Assembly (NCBI GenBank): GCA_020342235.1
Contig: CP073216.1
Span: 558,001-622,000, forward strand
Source: Saccharomycopsis phalli
Taxonomy: Eukaryota > Ascomycota > Saccharomycetes > Ascoideales > Saccharomycopsidaceae
Direction: 5' to 3'
Length of the DNA stretch: 64,000 bases
Under the pieces are notes generated by a model, which worked only from the letters and a program-made list of their open reading frames with translations, searched no databases and had not been told where the DNA came from. Below are positions 38,708-47,581 of this stretch, piece by piece (within the stretch, counting starts at the first letter, position 1; each line of letters begins with the position of its first letter). The position numbers and the translations under genes are program-made.

Positions 38708-39495
38708 ATGAGTGGCTTTACTGCTCCAAAGAACTCCAGCAATGAGGATTTACTCGTAAGTCGGCCCCATTGGTAACCAGCACTAACCCCCAGCCGTTTG
38801 TCACCCCCGCTGACGCTTTCAAGCACAAGCGCAAGCCTTCTGGCATCAACCCAGGAGTAGGCTTGGGTGCAAACAACCAAAGCTCCCAGAGTCTTGGGGT
38901 AGAGAGCAACTACAGTCCGTCGGTGTCTCCAAAGCCAGTGTTCTCGCCTCTTGCTACAGGCTCGTCCGACCCAGTCGATTCATTGCGTCGGTACTTTGAT
39001 CAGTACGACTTCAGCCACACCGGCCGGCTTGGTGAGGAAGGCCTTGTGCGTGCGCTCCAAAACTACGATGGGTCCAATTTCAACATCAGCACCGTCCGCC
39101 AGATGATCCGTCTGTTTGACGTTGGTCGCCAAGGGTCGCTTGATTTCAACGAGTTCCGCCAACTCTGGCAGTACTTGAACCGTTGGCGTGCAGTGTTTGA
39201 AAAATTTGACGTGGACCGGTCAATGAACATCAGCTTGGACGAGTACGCCAATGCATTGGGAGCCTTGGGGTTCACATTGGACCCAGACTGCCTCCAGCAC
39301 ATTTTCACGAGGTTCTCATACCCAACCCCTGACCAGGGCCAGATTATGAAGTTGGATTCGTTTGTTGAATCGATGGTGTGGGTGATGCAGATCACTGAGG
39401 ATTTTAAGCGGTTTCCTAGCAACGACCCAAGCCACCGTACAGTAGTGGTGTCATTTTCCCAGTTTTTAGATGTTGTCCTTAGACATCGAGGATAA
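38708..39495 (+). CDS. PEF1: Penta-EF-hand protein, copy 1, two exons
   Basis: Calcium-binding penta-EF-hand (ALG-2/peflin type) protein. Exon 1 is 38708-38755, the intron 38756-38793 (38 nt; GTAAGT, CACTAAC, CCCCAG) and exon 2 38794-39495, giving 249 residues. A Pro/Ser-rich head is followed by EF-hand loops (DQYDFSHTGRLGEEG, DVGRQGSLDFNEF, DVDRSMNISLDEY); the remaining hands are degenerate. In S. cerevisiae Pef1 acts in bud-site selection and ER-exit regulation. A paralogue lies directly downstream. CACGTG sits at 38642-38647, 60 bp before the ATG. Confidence 0.9.
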
Positions 39496-40249
39496 TATTT
39501 AGTTTGTAAGCTAACATTTAATACACTTCCCGATTGGGATCACCTGAACTTGACTTGGCGTAGGTAACCACCAACGCGGATGCTTATCTTGCAACTAGCG
39601 TGTATTACTATCTTTTGGGCCAAGTGTATCCCCACGCATGGGACTCCAAATGCGGAAGGCAATGATGCTTTGTCAAGGATGTGATAGAAGTGGGTCTGAA
39701 ATCTCGCCTTGCCAAAGCTCGTGTTTCATGGGCCCAAACACCGTGTTGTTTGAGATCAGCTGCCAATGGGCTACCCTTGCTGTTAGCGAGTGTACGTTGT
39801 AGTAAATGTAATTAGATTACCGCATTGCATGATGGCAAAAATTTTCGTCACTTCTTTTTATAGACATTCCATAGCTAAACAGTACGCGCATCCCCCGAAT
39901 TTAGAGACCTTTTAAGAATCCCAATTGCGCCAAATATTCATGGGTATGTAAATTAGCAATATCCTTTAAACGGGGGAGTTCCAAGGCATCAATATTCCTT
40001 CGCCGTCAAGGTGAAACGGGTATTGGTGTTTCATTTTGACGAAGTGGTGCACTATATATGCACGCTGCTGCGTACTGTCACAAGGGGTGAGCTCACTTTG
40101 TATTCAGAACGGCGCATTATATAAATATCGGAATTTTGGTCGTACGTCCATAGAACGCCTTAAATACGCATCCTTCTGCAGTTGTGCATTCCCTAGTGAA
40201 AATATATTACACCGCGATTTCCATTGTTTGCAGCAATTAATTTTCTATA
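39496..40249. other. Long intergenic region between the two PEF1 copies
   Basis: About 750 bp, probably the promoter of copy 2. TATA-like elements occur near 40050 (ctatatatgc) and 40117 (ttatataaata). No coding frame, RNA gene or tandem array was seen. Confidence 0.5.
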
Positions 40250-41041
40250 ATGAGTGGTTACAAAGTCGACGGTGATGATTTGCTCATCTTCCAAACCCCT
40301 GCCGAGGCCTTGGGCAAGCATCGCTCAACTATCCAGACACCTCAATCCACTGGTGGTAAAAGTGGCTTCTTCCAGCCGCAATATCCCTTCCAGCGATCCT
40401 CCTTGGCCACATCCTCCATTGGATCAGCATCGCCAACCGCTTCAGAGTCAAGCTTCGGGCGCTTGTCGCCTCAGTCCACAAACTCAGGGTCCATCAACGG
40501 CGGCCGAGTGATGTCCCAGAAGGACAGATTGAAGCAGTTCTTTGACTGCTGTGATTTCAATAGAGACGGCCGTTTGGGCGAGGAGGAGTTGTCGCAGGCA
40601 CTCCGCAACTACGACCAGACGGAGTTTAAGCGAAGCACTGCGCGCACTATGATCAAGTTGTTTGACAAGACCCGGGTGAACTCGGTGGACTTTGAGGAGT
40701 TTTGCAATATCTGGAACTACTTGTCGCGATGGCGGACAGTGTTTGAGAAGTGTGACGTGGACGGGTCGTTGTCGGTGAATCACGCTGAGTTCACCAAGGC
40801 GTTGAAGACGTTTGGCTTTGAGTTGCCTATTGAGTCGGTGAACCACATTTTCTTCACCTTTTCTACAATGTCGCAGTACAGCCAGCAGCCGGTGATGAAG
40901 TTTGATTCGTTTATTGAGTCCATGGTGTGGATCATGAAAGTGACTGAGGTGTTCAAAAAGTACCCAAGTGCCGAGGACGGGGTGTCTGCTGAGATTGGGT
41001 ATTTTGACTTTATTGACGTGCTATTGGCTTTCAAAGATTGA
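40250..41041 (+). CDS. Penta-EF-hand protein, copy 2, intronless
   Basis: Tandem paralogue of the preceding gene, 263 residues. The head begins MSGYKVDGDDLLIFQTPAEALGKHR, aligning with MSGF...EDLLPFVTPADAFKHKR of copy 1. The EF-hand loops are CDFNRDGRLGEEEL, DKTRVNSVDFEEF and CDVDGSLSVNHAEF. The 38-nt intron of copy 1, which lies right after the DLL codons, is cleanly absent here. The linker between head and EF-hands is longer and Ser-rich. Which copy keeps the ancestral Pef1 role is unknown. Confidence 0.9.
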   Translation: MSGYKVDGDDLLIFQTPAEALGKHRSTIQTPQSTGGKSGFFQPQYPFQRSSLATSSIGSASPTASESSFGRLSPQSTNSGSINGGRVMSQKDRLKQFFDCCDFNRDGRLGEEELSQALRNYDQTEFKRSTARTMIKLFDKTRVNSVDFEEFCNIWNYLSRWRTVFEKCDVDGSLSVNHAEFTKALKTFGFELPIESVNHIFFTFSTMSQYSQQPVMKFDSFIESMVWIMKVTEVFKKYPSAEDGVSAEIGYFDFIDVLLAFKD

Positions 41042-41235
41042 TTTTAATTAGAGTTTCTTGTTGTTCAGTTCTTCCACCTGTTTTCCATGGTATTTCGTTA
41101 ATTTAATGCATATATGACGTGCGTAGCTTTTTTCGGCTCCAGCAATTCAAATCAAGTCAGCAAGTGGTCAATTGTCAATCAACCAAACAACGTCCGTCTG
41201 TCAAATAACGTCTGTCTGCCGAATCCAGTCTTGCC

Positions 41236-42621
41236 ATGTCTATTGATCCACAAAGGTCATTCGCTAATTATCCACTGGTTTCCGGGGAAATCCCCGTCCC
41301 CTCGCCCAAGTCAGCTCTTGGCGACAACCCCTCTTCAAAGGCAGTTTCCATGGACATCACCTTGACGGCTACCATCAGGAAAAACAGCTCGGCTTTCCAG
41401 ACCATTCTCCGGGAAAACAGCACTGGACTCAAGGTCGTGCTTGCGGGATTCCTCTGCAACTTCATGGTGTTTGGCATTGGCTTTTCCTACGGAGTGTTCC
41501 AGCAGTACTATTTGGCCGGCCCTCTCAAGCACCACTCCGACTCGGAGGTCTCGGTGATTGGCACCGTAGGAACTGCCTCGACGTATTTGTTTGGCATCTT
41601 CACCAAGACTGCGTTGCGCTACTTCCCACCGCACTACGTCATGATGGCCGGGGGACTTGTCATGTCGCTTGGGCTTATTATAGCCGGCTCCTGCTCGGGC
41701 ATCGTTGGGTTTGCGCTCACCCAGGGCGTGATGTTTGGCGTCGGCTCCAGCTTCTTGTACATGAGTCCTGTCGTGTGCGGACCAATGTACTTCAACAAGT
41801 ACCGGGCCATTGCCATGGGGGTCTTGTTCAGCGGCACCGGGTTTGGCGGGCTTGTGATGGCAAACGTCACCAAGGCCCTCTTGACCTCGTCGCTCGGCTG
41901 GAGATGGGGCTTGCGCATTTTGGGGCTCATGAACCTCTTGGTGGCTGTAGGCTCGAGTCTGCTAGTGCGCGACTCGCCGAACCAGACCGAGTTCAGGGAC
42001 ACGGGGCCGGTGATTGGCACGCTGCAGTTGCGCTCCTACAAGGTGTGGTTCCAGATTGGCGCGTCCTTCTTCCAGGCATCCGGATACTTGATCCCGCTCT
42101 TCTTCATGTCGCGCTACGGCCGGACGCTTGGCTTCACTGAGTCGCAGGGTGCAGTGCTCATTGGAGTCAACAACGGCATCAACGCGGTGTTCAAGATCGT
42201 GCTTGGCTTCGCAGGTGATCGCTTTGGCCGCTTGAACGTCATGATCGGCTGCTCCGTCATCAGCACCGTCACGGTGTTTGCCCTCTGGAGCGCCGCGTCG
42301 CGGCCCGCGTTCATTGCGTTTGTCGTCCTCTACGGCGTGTTTTCAGGGGCGATCATCGCCTTGTTGCCAGCCAGTATGGTCGACTTGTTTGGGCCGCTGA
42401 ACTACCAGGCCATTTCCGGGTTGATGTACTTTGGCCGTGGCGTAGGCACGTTGCTTGGCTCGCCGATTGCAGGCTTGATGATCAAGCACCGTGGGCTTAC
42501 TCCCACCGACTACGGCAACTCTATTGTCTACGACGGGGTGTTGCTAGCCATTAGCACCGGGTTTCTCGTGGGTCTCTGGGTAATTGCTCAGCGCATCAGT
42601 GGGGGAAAGTACATTATTTAG
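41236..42621 (+). CDS. Major facilitator carrier of the monocarboxylate (MCT/MCH) family
   Basis: Plasma- or internal-membrane transporter of 461 residues with about twelve hydrophobic segments from residue 67. Family marks include the first-helix block NFMVFGIGFSYGVFQQYY, the RAIAMGVLFSGTGFGG segment, and GDRFGRLNVM between helices 8 and 9. The N-terminal 60 residues are a polar cytosolic tail. MCH proteins in yeast are diverse (Mch5 carries riboflavin); substrate cannot be told from this sequence. Confidence 0.9.
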   Translation: MSIDPQRSFANYPLVSGEIPVPSPKSALGDNPSSKAVSMDITLTATIRKNSSAFQTILRENSTGLKVVLAGFLCNFMVFGIGFSYGVFQQYYLAGPLKHHSDSEVSVIGTVGTASTYLFGIFTKTALRYFPPHYVMMAGGLVMSLGLIIAGSCSGIVGFALTQGVMFGVGSSFLYMSPVVCGPMYFNKYRAIAMGVLFSGTGFGGLVMANVTKALLTSSLGWRWGLRILGLMNLLVAVGSSLLVRDSPNQTEFRDTGPVIGTLQLRSYKVWFQIGASFFQASGYLIPLFFMSRYGRTLGFTESQGAVLIGVNNGINAVFKIVLGFAGDRFGRLNVMIGCSVISTVTVFALWSAASRPAFIAFVVLYGVFSGAIIALLPASMVDLFGPLNYQAISGLMYFGRGVGTLLGSPIAGLMIKHRGLTPTDYGNSIVYDGVLLAISTGFLVGLWVIAQRISGGKYII

Positions 42622-42720
42622 CAATTTCCATGAATAAGGTTGCGAGATCCATCTGTATAACCGAGTCAACCAGGTGTATATCGTGCCTATTGTCGATGAA
42701 CACCGTCGGTGAGTACGTCC

Positions 42721-42812
42721 TTGAATACCGTGGTTGGCTGTTCTTGAATACCGTAGTTGGCCGTCCTTGAATACCGTAGTTGGCCGTCCTTGGGTACCGT
42801 GGTTGAGTTCTT
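42721..42812. repeat. 23-bp tandem repeat
   Basis: ttgaataccgtagttggccg plus three bases repeats at 42721, 42744, 42767 and 42790, an exact 23-bp period, about 100 bp past the transporter stop. Confidence 0.92.
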
Positions 42813-43453
42813 TTGATATCTGTAAGCTGTCGATCTACAAATGCAAGTTACAAGACAACAACAAACAAACATGGAAATCCTTCAACAGGGCGAAAAGGTA
42901 AATATTTACCTTGTCAGCTGCCCCATTGTCTTTATTGTTGAACAATGCATGATGAAAACCCAATTCTCGATAATGTAGGCATATGCATCCCTTAAGGGTC
43001 TGGCCATTTGACTGACGCCCTCCTCACAGGTTGTCGCTTGCCCATTCCATTGCACTGATGTAAAAACAACAATCAAACAAGCCTAGCAACACGAGCAAAG
43101 GATGTTCGCGTCTCCACTAGGCGTCTCGTTGGTTGCCAAATATCACACTGATATGAAATACCTTCCTTGCCATAAAGTATAATGTCCTACGGCTTGCGTC
43201 AAGGGTCCATGAAGTTGAAGGCCAATTTCCACATAATCGTAGTTGACAGGTAGCAAAGGTCCACAAATGCTACTATGGACTCGTGATGATAATTCAATTT
43301 CACATTAAGCAACATGACGACGTTTGGACTTCTGTTGAGTATTGTCTGGTTAGACTGTATCTTGGTGAGTCAAAGGCATGTTTGATACAAACCATAATTG
43401 TGTTGTTACAGGAATAGATACAAAGGGAATGTGTGAGGTCAATGAATAATTCA

Positions 43454-43620
43454 GCATACCATCAAGGATATTATCTAAAGAAGGCATAAAAATAACATAA
43501 GAATAACATAAGAATAGCATAAGAATAACATAAGAATAGCATAAGAATAACATAAGAATAGCATAAGAATAACATAAGAATAGCATAAGAATAGCATACC
43601 ATCAAAGATACTATCTAAAA
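43454..43620. repeat. 11-bp tandem array framed by a direct repeat
   Basis: gaataacataa and gaatagcataa alternate about ten times (22-bp higher-order unit) from 43484 to about 43596. Both ends are flanked by near-identical copies of gcataccatcaa(g/a)gata(t/c)t at 43454 and 43594. Confidence 0.9.
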
Positions 43621-43915
43621 AATAGTACAAATAATAGCACCCATCATCATCAGTTCAACTTCAATATTACACATTAACTGGTAATATAATTGATACTGAG
43701 TTACTGATATCGTTGGTACCCAAACAGGACGCGGGACACTTTATGGACAAACAATTGGGTTCCCAAATAGTGCGTATTATGAATCATCACTTCCGTATTA
43801 CATGCACTTTTGCTATATTTTATCCTATTTTCCGTCCAGTCGTAACAGTTTCGCTACTGTTCTCACAGGGTCTCTCACTGGACAAAGTGGGGCTCGCACA
43901 TGAGCCCTGGCTGGT

Positions 43916-44989
43916 ATGTTGAAAAATCAATTGGCCACTCTCAAGGACAAAATGTTGGAACACTACTTTGATGGACTTCAGGAGCGGATCCAGGAGCACA
44001 ACTGGAAGATGGAGGGTATCATCCTTGCAATCACACTAGCGTCTGTGCTTCTCTATGTCGGAGGAAAGACCTGGAACAAGCGCAAGTTGGACGCCTGGAT
44101 CAATGCACAAGCCGACAACTTGAAGCACCAATTTTTCCAGGTCGGGGTGACTCGATCGCAATTGTATGTGCGGGACGACGACCAGCATTACGTGAGTTAC
44201 GCGACGGGTCGGATCAACATCTCGCGGTTTATCATCAACATCACGTTGCAGGCCAGACAGAATTTCAGCATGTGGCTCATGGAGAATGTGATGGGGTTCT
44301 TCTTTGGTGAAGTCGAGGCGCTCGACGACGAGGTCGAGATCCGGGCGGAATCCTCGGAGAAGGTCGAGCCGTTCATCTTTGCCATTGTCAACAAAGAATA
44401 CATGGGCAAGGAGCGGAAAGACAACTATTATCTTTCGTTGACCAAGACCGCTGACAGCGACAAGTTGCCGGTGCAGTATGTGTTTATGTCCGAGTCGAGC
44501 GAGATCAACGACTTGATTGTCGACGACGAATTTAAGCAGTTGTTGGCGGAAAGTCACGACATTGTCAAGTTGTTGGCGTTCACTGACCAATCGAGTGTGC
44601 ACCCATACGATTTGCAATCCACTGCGGGGAAGTTCCAGGGTATTTTGAAGTTGCGTCTCAAGTCGGACTCCAGTTCGTTGGAACGCTCTACGAAGATTGT
44701 GAACAAGTTTATCGAGGCGATTGACTTGATCCACTCGCCAAGTAAGTTCAAGCTCCGGGCTGAGATCACCAAGAAGATCGCCAAGGCCAGAGAGGCCGAG
44801 ACTAAGAAGTTGGAGAAGTTGGTGGAGCAGAACAAGAAGGAGCAGTTGGAAGAGAAGAAGTTGGAGGACTTGAAGAAACAGAAGGAGAAGTTGAAGTTGA
44901 CTAATCCAAAGGAATTAGAGAAGCTCGAGAAGAAGCAGCGCGAAAAGCAGCAACGTAAGATGATGAAGAAACAAAGAGTCAGAGCCTAA
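43916..44989 (+). CDS. ER membrane CCDC47-like protein (DUF1682, YNR021W-like)
   Basis: ER protein of 357 residues related to CCDC47, a subunit of the animal PAT complex that helps insert multipass membrane proteins; the yeast homologue is YNR021W. One membrane segment is present (about residues 33-50, MEGIILAITLASVLLYVGG). A cytosolic domain with MENVMGFFFGEVEALDDE follows, then a long basic C-terminal coiled coil (from about 285) ending KMMKKQRVRA, as in CCDC47. Start ATG at 43916. Confidence 0.88.
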   Translation: MLKNQLATLKDKMLEHYFDGLQERIQEHNWKMEGIILAITLASVLLYVGGKTWNKRKLDAWINAQADNLKHQFFQVGVTRSQLYVRDDDQHYVSYATGRINISRFIINITLQARQNFSMWLMENVMGFFFGEVEALDDEVEIRAESSEKVEPFIFAIVNKEYMGKERKDNYYLSLTKTADSDKLPVQYVFMSESSEINDLIVDDEFKQLLAESHDIVKLLAFTDQSSVHPYDLQSTAGKFQGILKLRLKSDSSSLERSTKIVNKFIEAIDLIHSPSKFKLRAEITKKIAKAREAETKKLEKLVEQNKKEQLEEKKLEDLKKQKEKLKLTNPKELEKLEKKQREKQQRKMMKKQRVRA

Positions 44990-45051
44990 GTAGATAATAC
45001 ATGATGATACTCTGAGTATCGCAGTGTGCATGTTGTACAGTACTAAACTTG

Positions 45052-45180
45052 TTATAGTTATCTGGACTATTATAGTTATCCGGACTATTATAGTTATCTG
45101 GACTATCATAGTTATCCAAACTATCATAGTTATCCAAACTATCATAGTTATCTAAACTATCATAGTTAACTGAACTATCG
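45052..45180. repeat. 18-bp tandem repeat between the CCDC47-like gene and TIM23
   Basis: The unit actat(t/c)atagttatc(t/c)gg recurs with an exact 18-bp period at 45066, 45084, 45102, 45120, 45138, 45156 and 45174. It lies between two convergent genes. Confidence 0.92.
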
Positions 45181-45271
45181 TTATCTGACCATCATTAACC
45201 ACCACTCTTCAATAACTACTCTCAATACGGATTGATACACAGGGTAACATTGTCATTATATATTTACATGT

Positions 45272-45886
45272 CTAGTTGTATGCCGCCTTAAGCCCACACC
45301 ATGCCCCAGCAACGCCAGTAGTCAACGCCGCACTCACAGCCATCGGCCGCAACCCTTTACTGCTCTTGAAGATCGCACCAGTTATAAAACCAGCTGCTAA
45401 CGTAGAGTAGTTGTCATGCTTACCTCGGAAGTATGAAATCGCACCGTTCACACAGTTGTATGAGATGGCCAACACACCAGCATTATTCCCCAAAAACGGA
45501 CCTCTTTTGGTAACATGGTTCAAAATCGTATTCAACCGCAACTTCCCAGAAGTCGTCCCAGCTGGAATATTCTTGACACCTTCAACGAACCCATACGCAC
45601 CCCCCAACGTTAACGCAGTCAAGTACACGGTACCTGTCCCAGTACACAAGTCATCCGAGAATCCTCTCGAGGGTAAAAACCCATTTTGTGCTCCCTCCCG
45701 TTTATCTATAGACTCACCTTCAATCTCAAGGTACTGAACACCCTTGTCCAACTCAGCCATAGGGTGAAGCTTCGCCGTAGAACTTGGGGCTATCACATTC
45801 CCAATATTGGAAACAGCACTCGCATCAAATCCAAGTGTCTGCAGAACAGGATCCGTCTGCTTATTTTGTCCCCACAAAAATGACAT
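45272..45886 (-). CDS. TIM23: Mitochondrial import channel subunit Tim23
   Basis: Channel-forming subunit of the inner-membrane presequence translocase. It has 204 residues: a polar, acidic N-terminal receptor segment (MSFLWGQNKQTDP through ELDKGVQYLEIEG), then four hydrophobic segments with glycine-rich faces (TLGGAYGFVEGVKN, GNNAGVLAISYNCVNG, LAAGFITGAIFKSSKG). Start at the ATG at 45886; a TTG two codons upstream is not needed. CACGTG is present at 45942-45947, about 56 bp upstream. Confidence 0.95.
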   Translation of the reverse strand: MSFLWGQNKQTDPVLQTLGFDASAVSNIGNVIAPSSTAKLHPMAELDKGVQYLEIEGESIDKREGAQNGFLPSRGFSDDLCTGTGTVYLTALTLGGAYGFVEGVKNIPAGTTSGKLRLNTILNHVTKRGPFLGNNAGVLAISYNCVNGAISYFRGKHDNYSTLAAGFITGAIFKSSKGLRPMAVSAALTTGVAGAWCGLKAAYN

Positions 45887-46825
45887 TTCCAACTATCGTC
45901 CGAAGGCAAAAAAATTTCACTCTACGAAAATAGGCAACAGTCACGTGTCGGTGTCACCACGTAAACTGACCGTCACTATCGAAACTATGACTTTCCCGTT
46001 TGAGGCACTTCATGGTAAATTAAAAGAATAGATTATAGCATGGTAGTAGTGTTTTGTCGTTCACATCTGGGGTATTTGATGTGTTTTCCGATTCTTGGTG
46101 TATATACATGCAGTACAACAGTAGAGAAACTGTCTCAACCACCGTCACAACTAATAAGAATAACGTATCTGTCTTTTCTGGGTTAAATCTGCTTACGTAT
46201 TTTGGTCTATATAATCCTTGTTATACTATCATCATTATATTAATACGCCACGCAACAAGAAAGGTTCATCGGAGGGTAAAATATTGTCAACCTCTTTGTA
46301 TATTTCTTCTGTGGCGGATTGCTTTAATTATGAATTTCTAGAAAACACAGTTTGCCATTTTGAATTCAAATGTAACCTAGTTATAGAACAGCATACTACT
46401 GTTCTTGGTTGGCTCATACCATTCACACGATTTCTAGGCATAATTAGAAACTGTGATAAGTCATTGTACTCTTAAATAAATTGAACTATGGCTCATATAA
46501 GGCTGTTCCACGTAGCTAGTTTGATCAACTAATATACTTTATTAACATGGAACCATCACATCACCTAAACTACTGTCTGTATTTCAAAATTTTACATTTT
46601 GTTGAATTAAAAAAACATATGTAATCTTTAAAATAAAGCATTATGAACCTAAAATGATTCCAAACATACTATAATAGCACCAGGTTTGTATTATATAATA
46701 ATAAAATTCACTTTAAAATGGTAGACTATTTATTTAAGGCAATATCTTAACGAATAGGCCCATAAAATAAAATTCTCATTAAAACATAGAAGGTATAACC
46801 GAAAAATAAATTCACAATAAAAAGT
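45887..46825. other. AT-rich intergenic region left of tRNA-Val
   Basis: About 940 bp, more AT-rich than its surroundings. Apart from the CACGTG of TIM23 I see no gene or array. Together with the stretch right of the tRNA (46900-47581) this is the longest gene-poor block in the window. Confidence 0.5.
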
Positions 46826-46899
46826 GGTTTCATGGTCTAGTAGGTTATGGCATCTGCTTAACACGCAGAACGTCCCCAGTTCGATCCTGGGTGAAATCA
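46826..46899 (+). tRNA. tRNA-Val (AAC)
   Basis: Acceptor stem GGTTTCA/TGAAATC, D-arm TGGTCTAGTAGGTTATGGCA, anticodon loop CTTAACACG giving AAC, then a CCCCAG/CTGGG T-arm with loop TTCGATC. It matches yeast nuclear tRNA-Val almost base for base. No intron. Confidence 0.96.
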
Positions 46900-47581
46900 T
46901 TTATTTTTTCATTTGGATTCAATTTTTAATGCTCTCAATACATCTCTCGGTATTGTCGGCAATATTTTTCCGGCAATTGATGTTTTAGGAAAGTATCAAA
47001 AACGCGGTTTTGACAAATTTACTTCGTATAATCTAGCGTTTAATGGATAGCTTGATTTACCGAACTACTGCACTCTATGTCAAAGTAGCCAACAGTAGTA
47101 GATCTCAGGATCAGACAATATAGGAATGGTGCACATTTAAACTACGATTTCTAAGCTAAGAGAGGCGATCTTAAATAGTGGATCTGCACAAGTCAAGAGT
47201 ATTCACCGGTTGCCTGATAGATTTTAGAGCAAAATTATAGGCTAAGCATATATTACAGCCGCAGTTTACGCATGAATTAACACCTATATCATTCACCAGA
47301 GTATTTATGACCCCATAACCGTATTATGCACCTCAAAATATAGCCAAGTCAAGGCCAAGGCCAAATGTACAATTTGCATTTAAAAATTGTACACGATTTA
47401 TCAGTGATTGCAAGCTTCGTTACAATCAGAACTTTAAGTCATCCAATGGGAATACCTCTCATAAATAAGGATTCTTGATAGTTACTGATCCAGTAAGACT
47501 CGTATTCGAATGTGCTGCTAAGACCATTGGATAGAACCATGTAGGCTATACAGCAGCATCCACATAAGTTCAATTGACTTG
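46900..47581. other. Intergenic region right of tRNA-Val
   Basis: About 680 bp, AT-rich. It begins with a T-rich pol III terminator-like run (tttattttttc at 46900) directly after the tRNA. Nothing else recognised. Confidence 0.5.

Larger units (their letters stand above)
42622..43915. other. Large intergenic region with two repeat arrays
   Basis: About 1.3 kb without a supported gene. It contains the 23-bp array at 42721-42812 and the 11/22-bp array at 43484-43600 (listed separately). Short ATG frames near 42870 and 43316 encode under 40 residues with no recognisable character. Confidence 0.55.

Noticed and set aside
42870-42980. Short frame MEILQQGEK with a GTAAAT site following
   Set aside because: Only about 35 codons, no family match and no convincing downstream exon.
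43316-43437. Possible tiny spliced gene starting ATGACGACGTTTGG with a GTGAGT site
   Set aside because: It would encode under 20 residues, and there is no CTAAC-type branch site near a usable AG, unlike every real intron here.
45887-47581. Centromere or LTR remnant around tRNA-Val
   Set aside because: It is AT-rich and gene-poor, but I could see no inverted repeats, terminal repeats or target-site duplication to support either idea.
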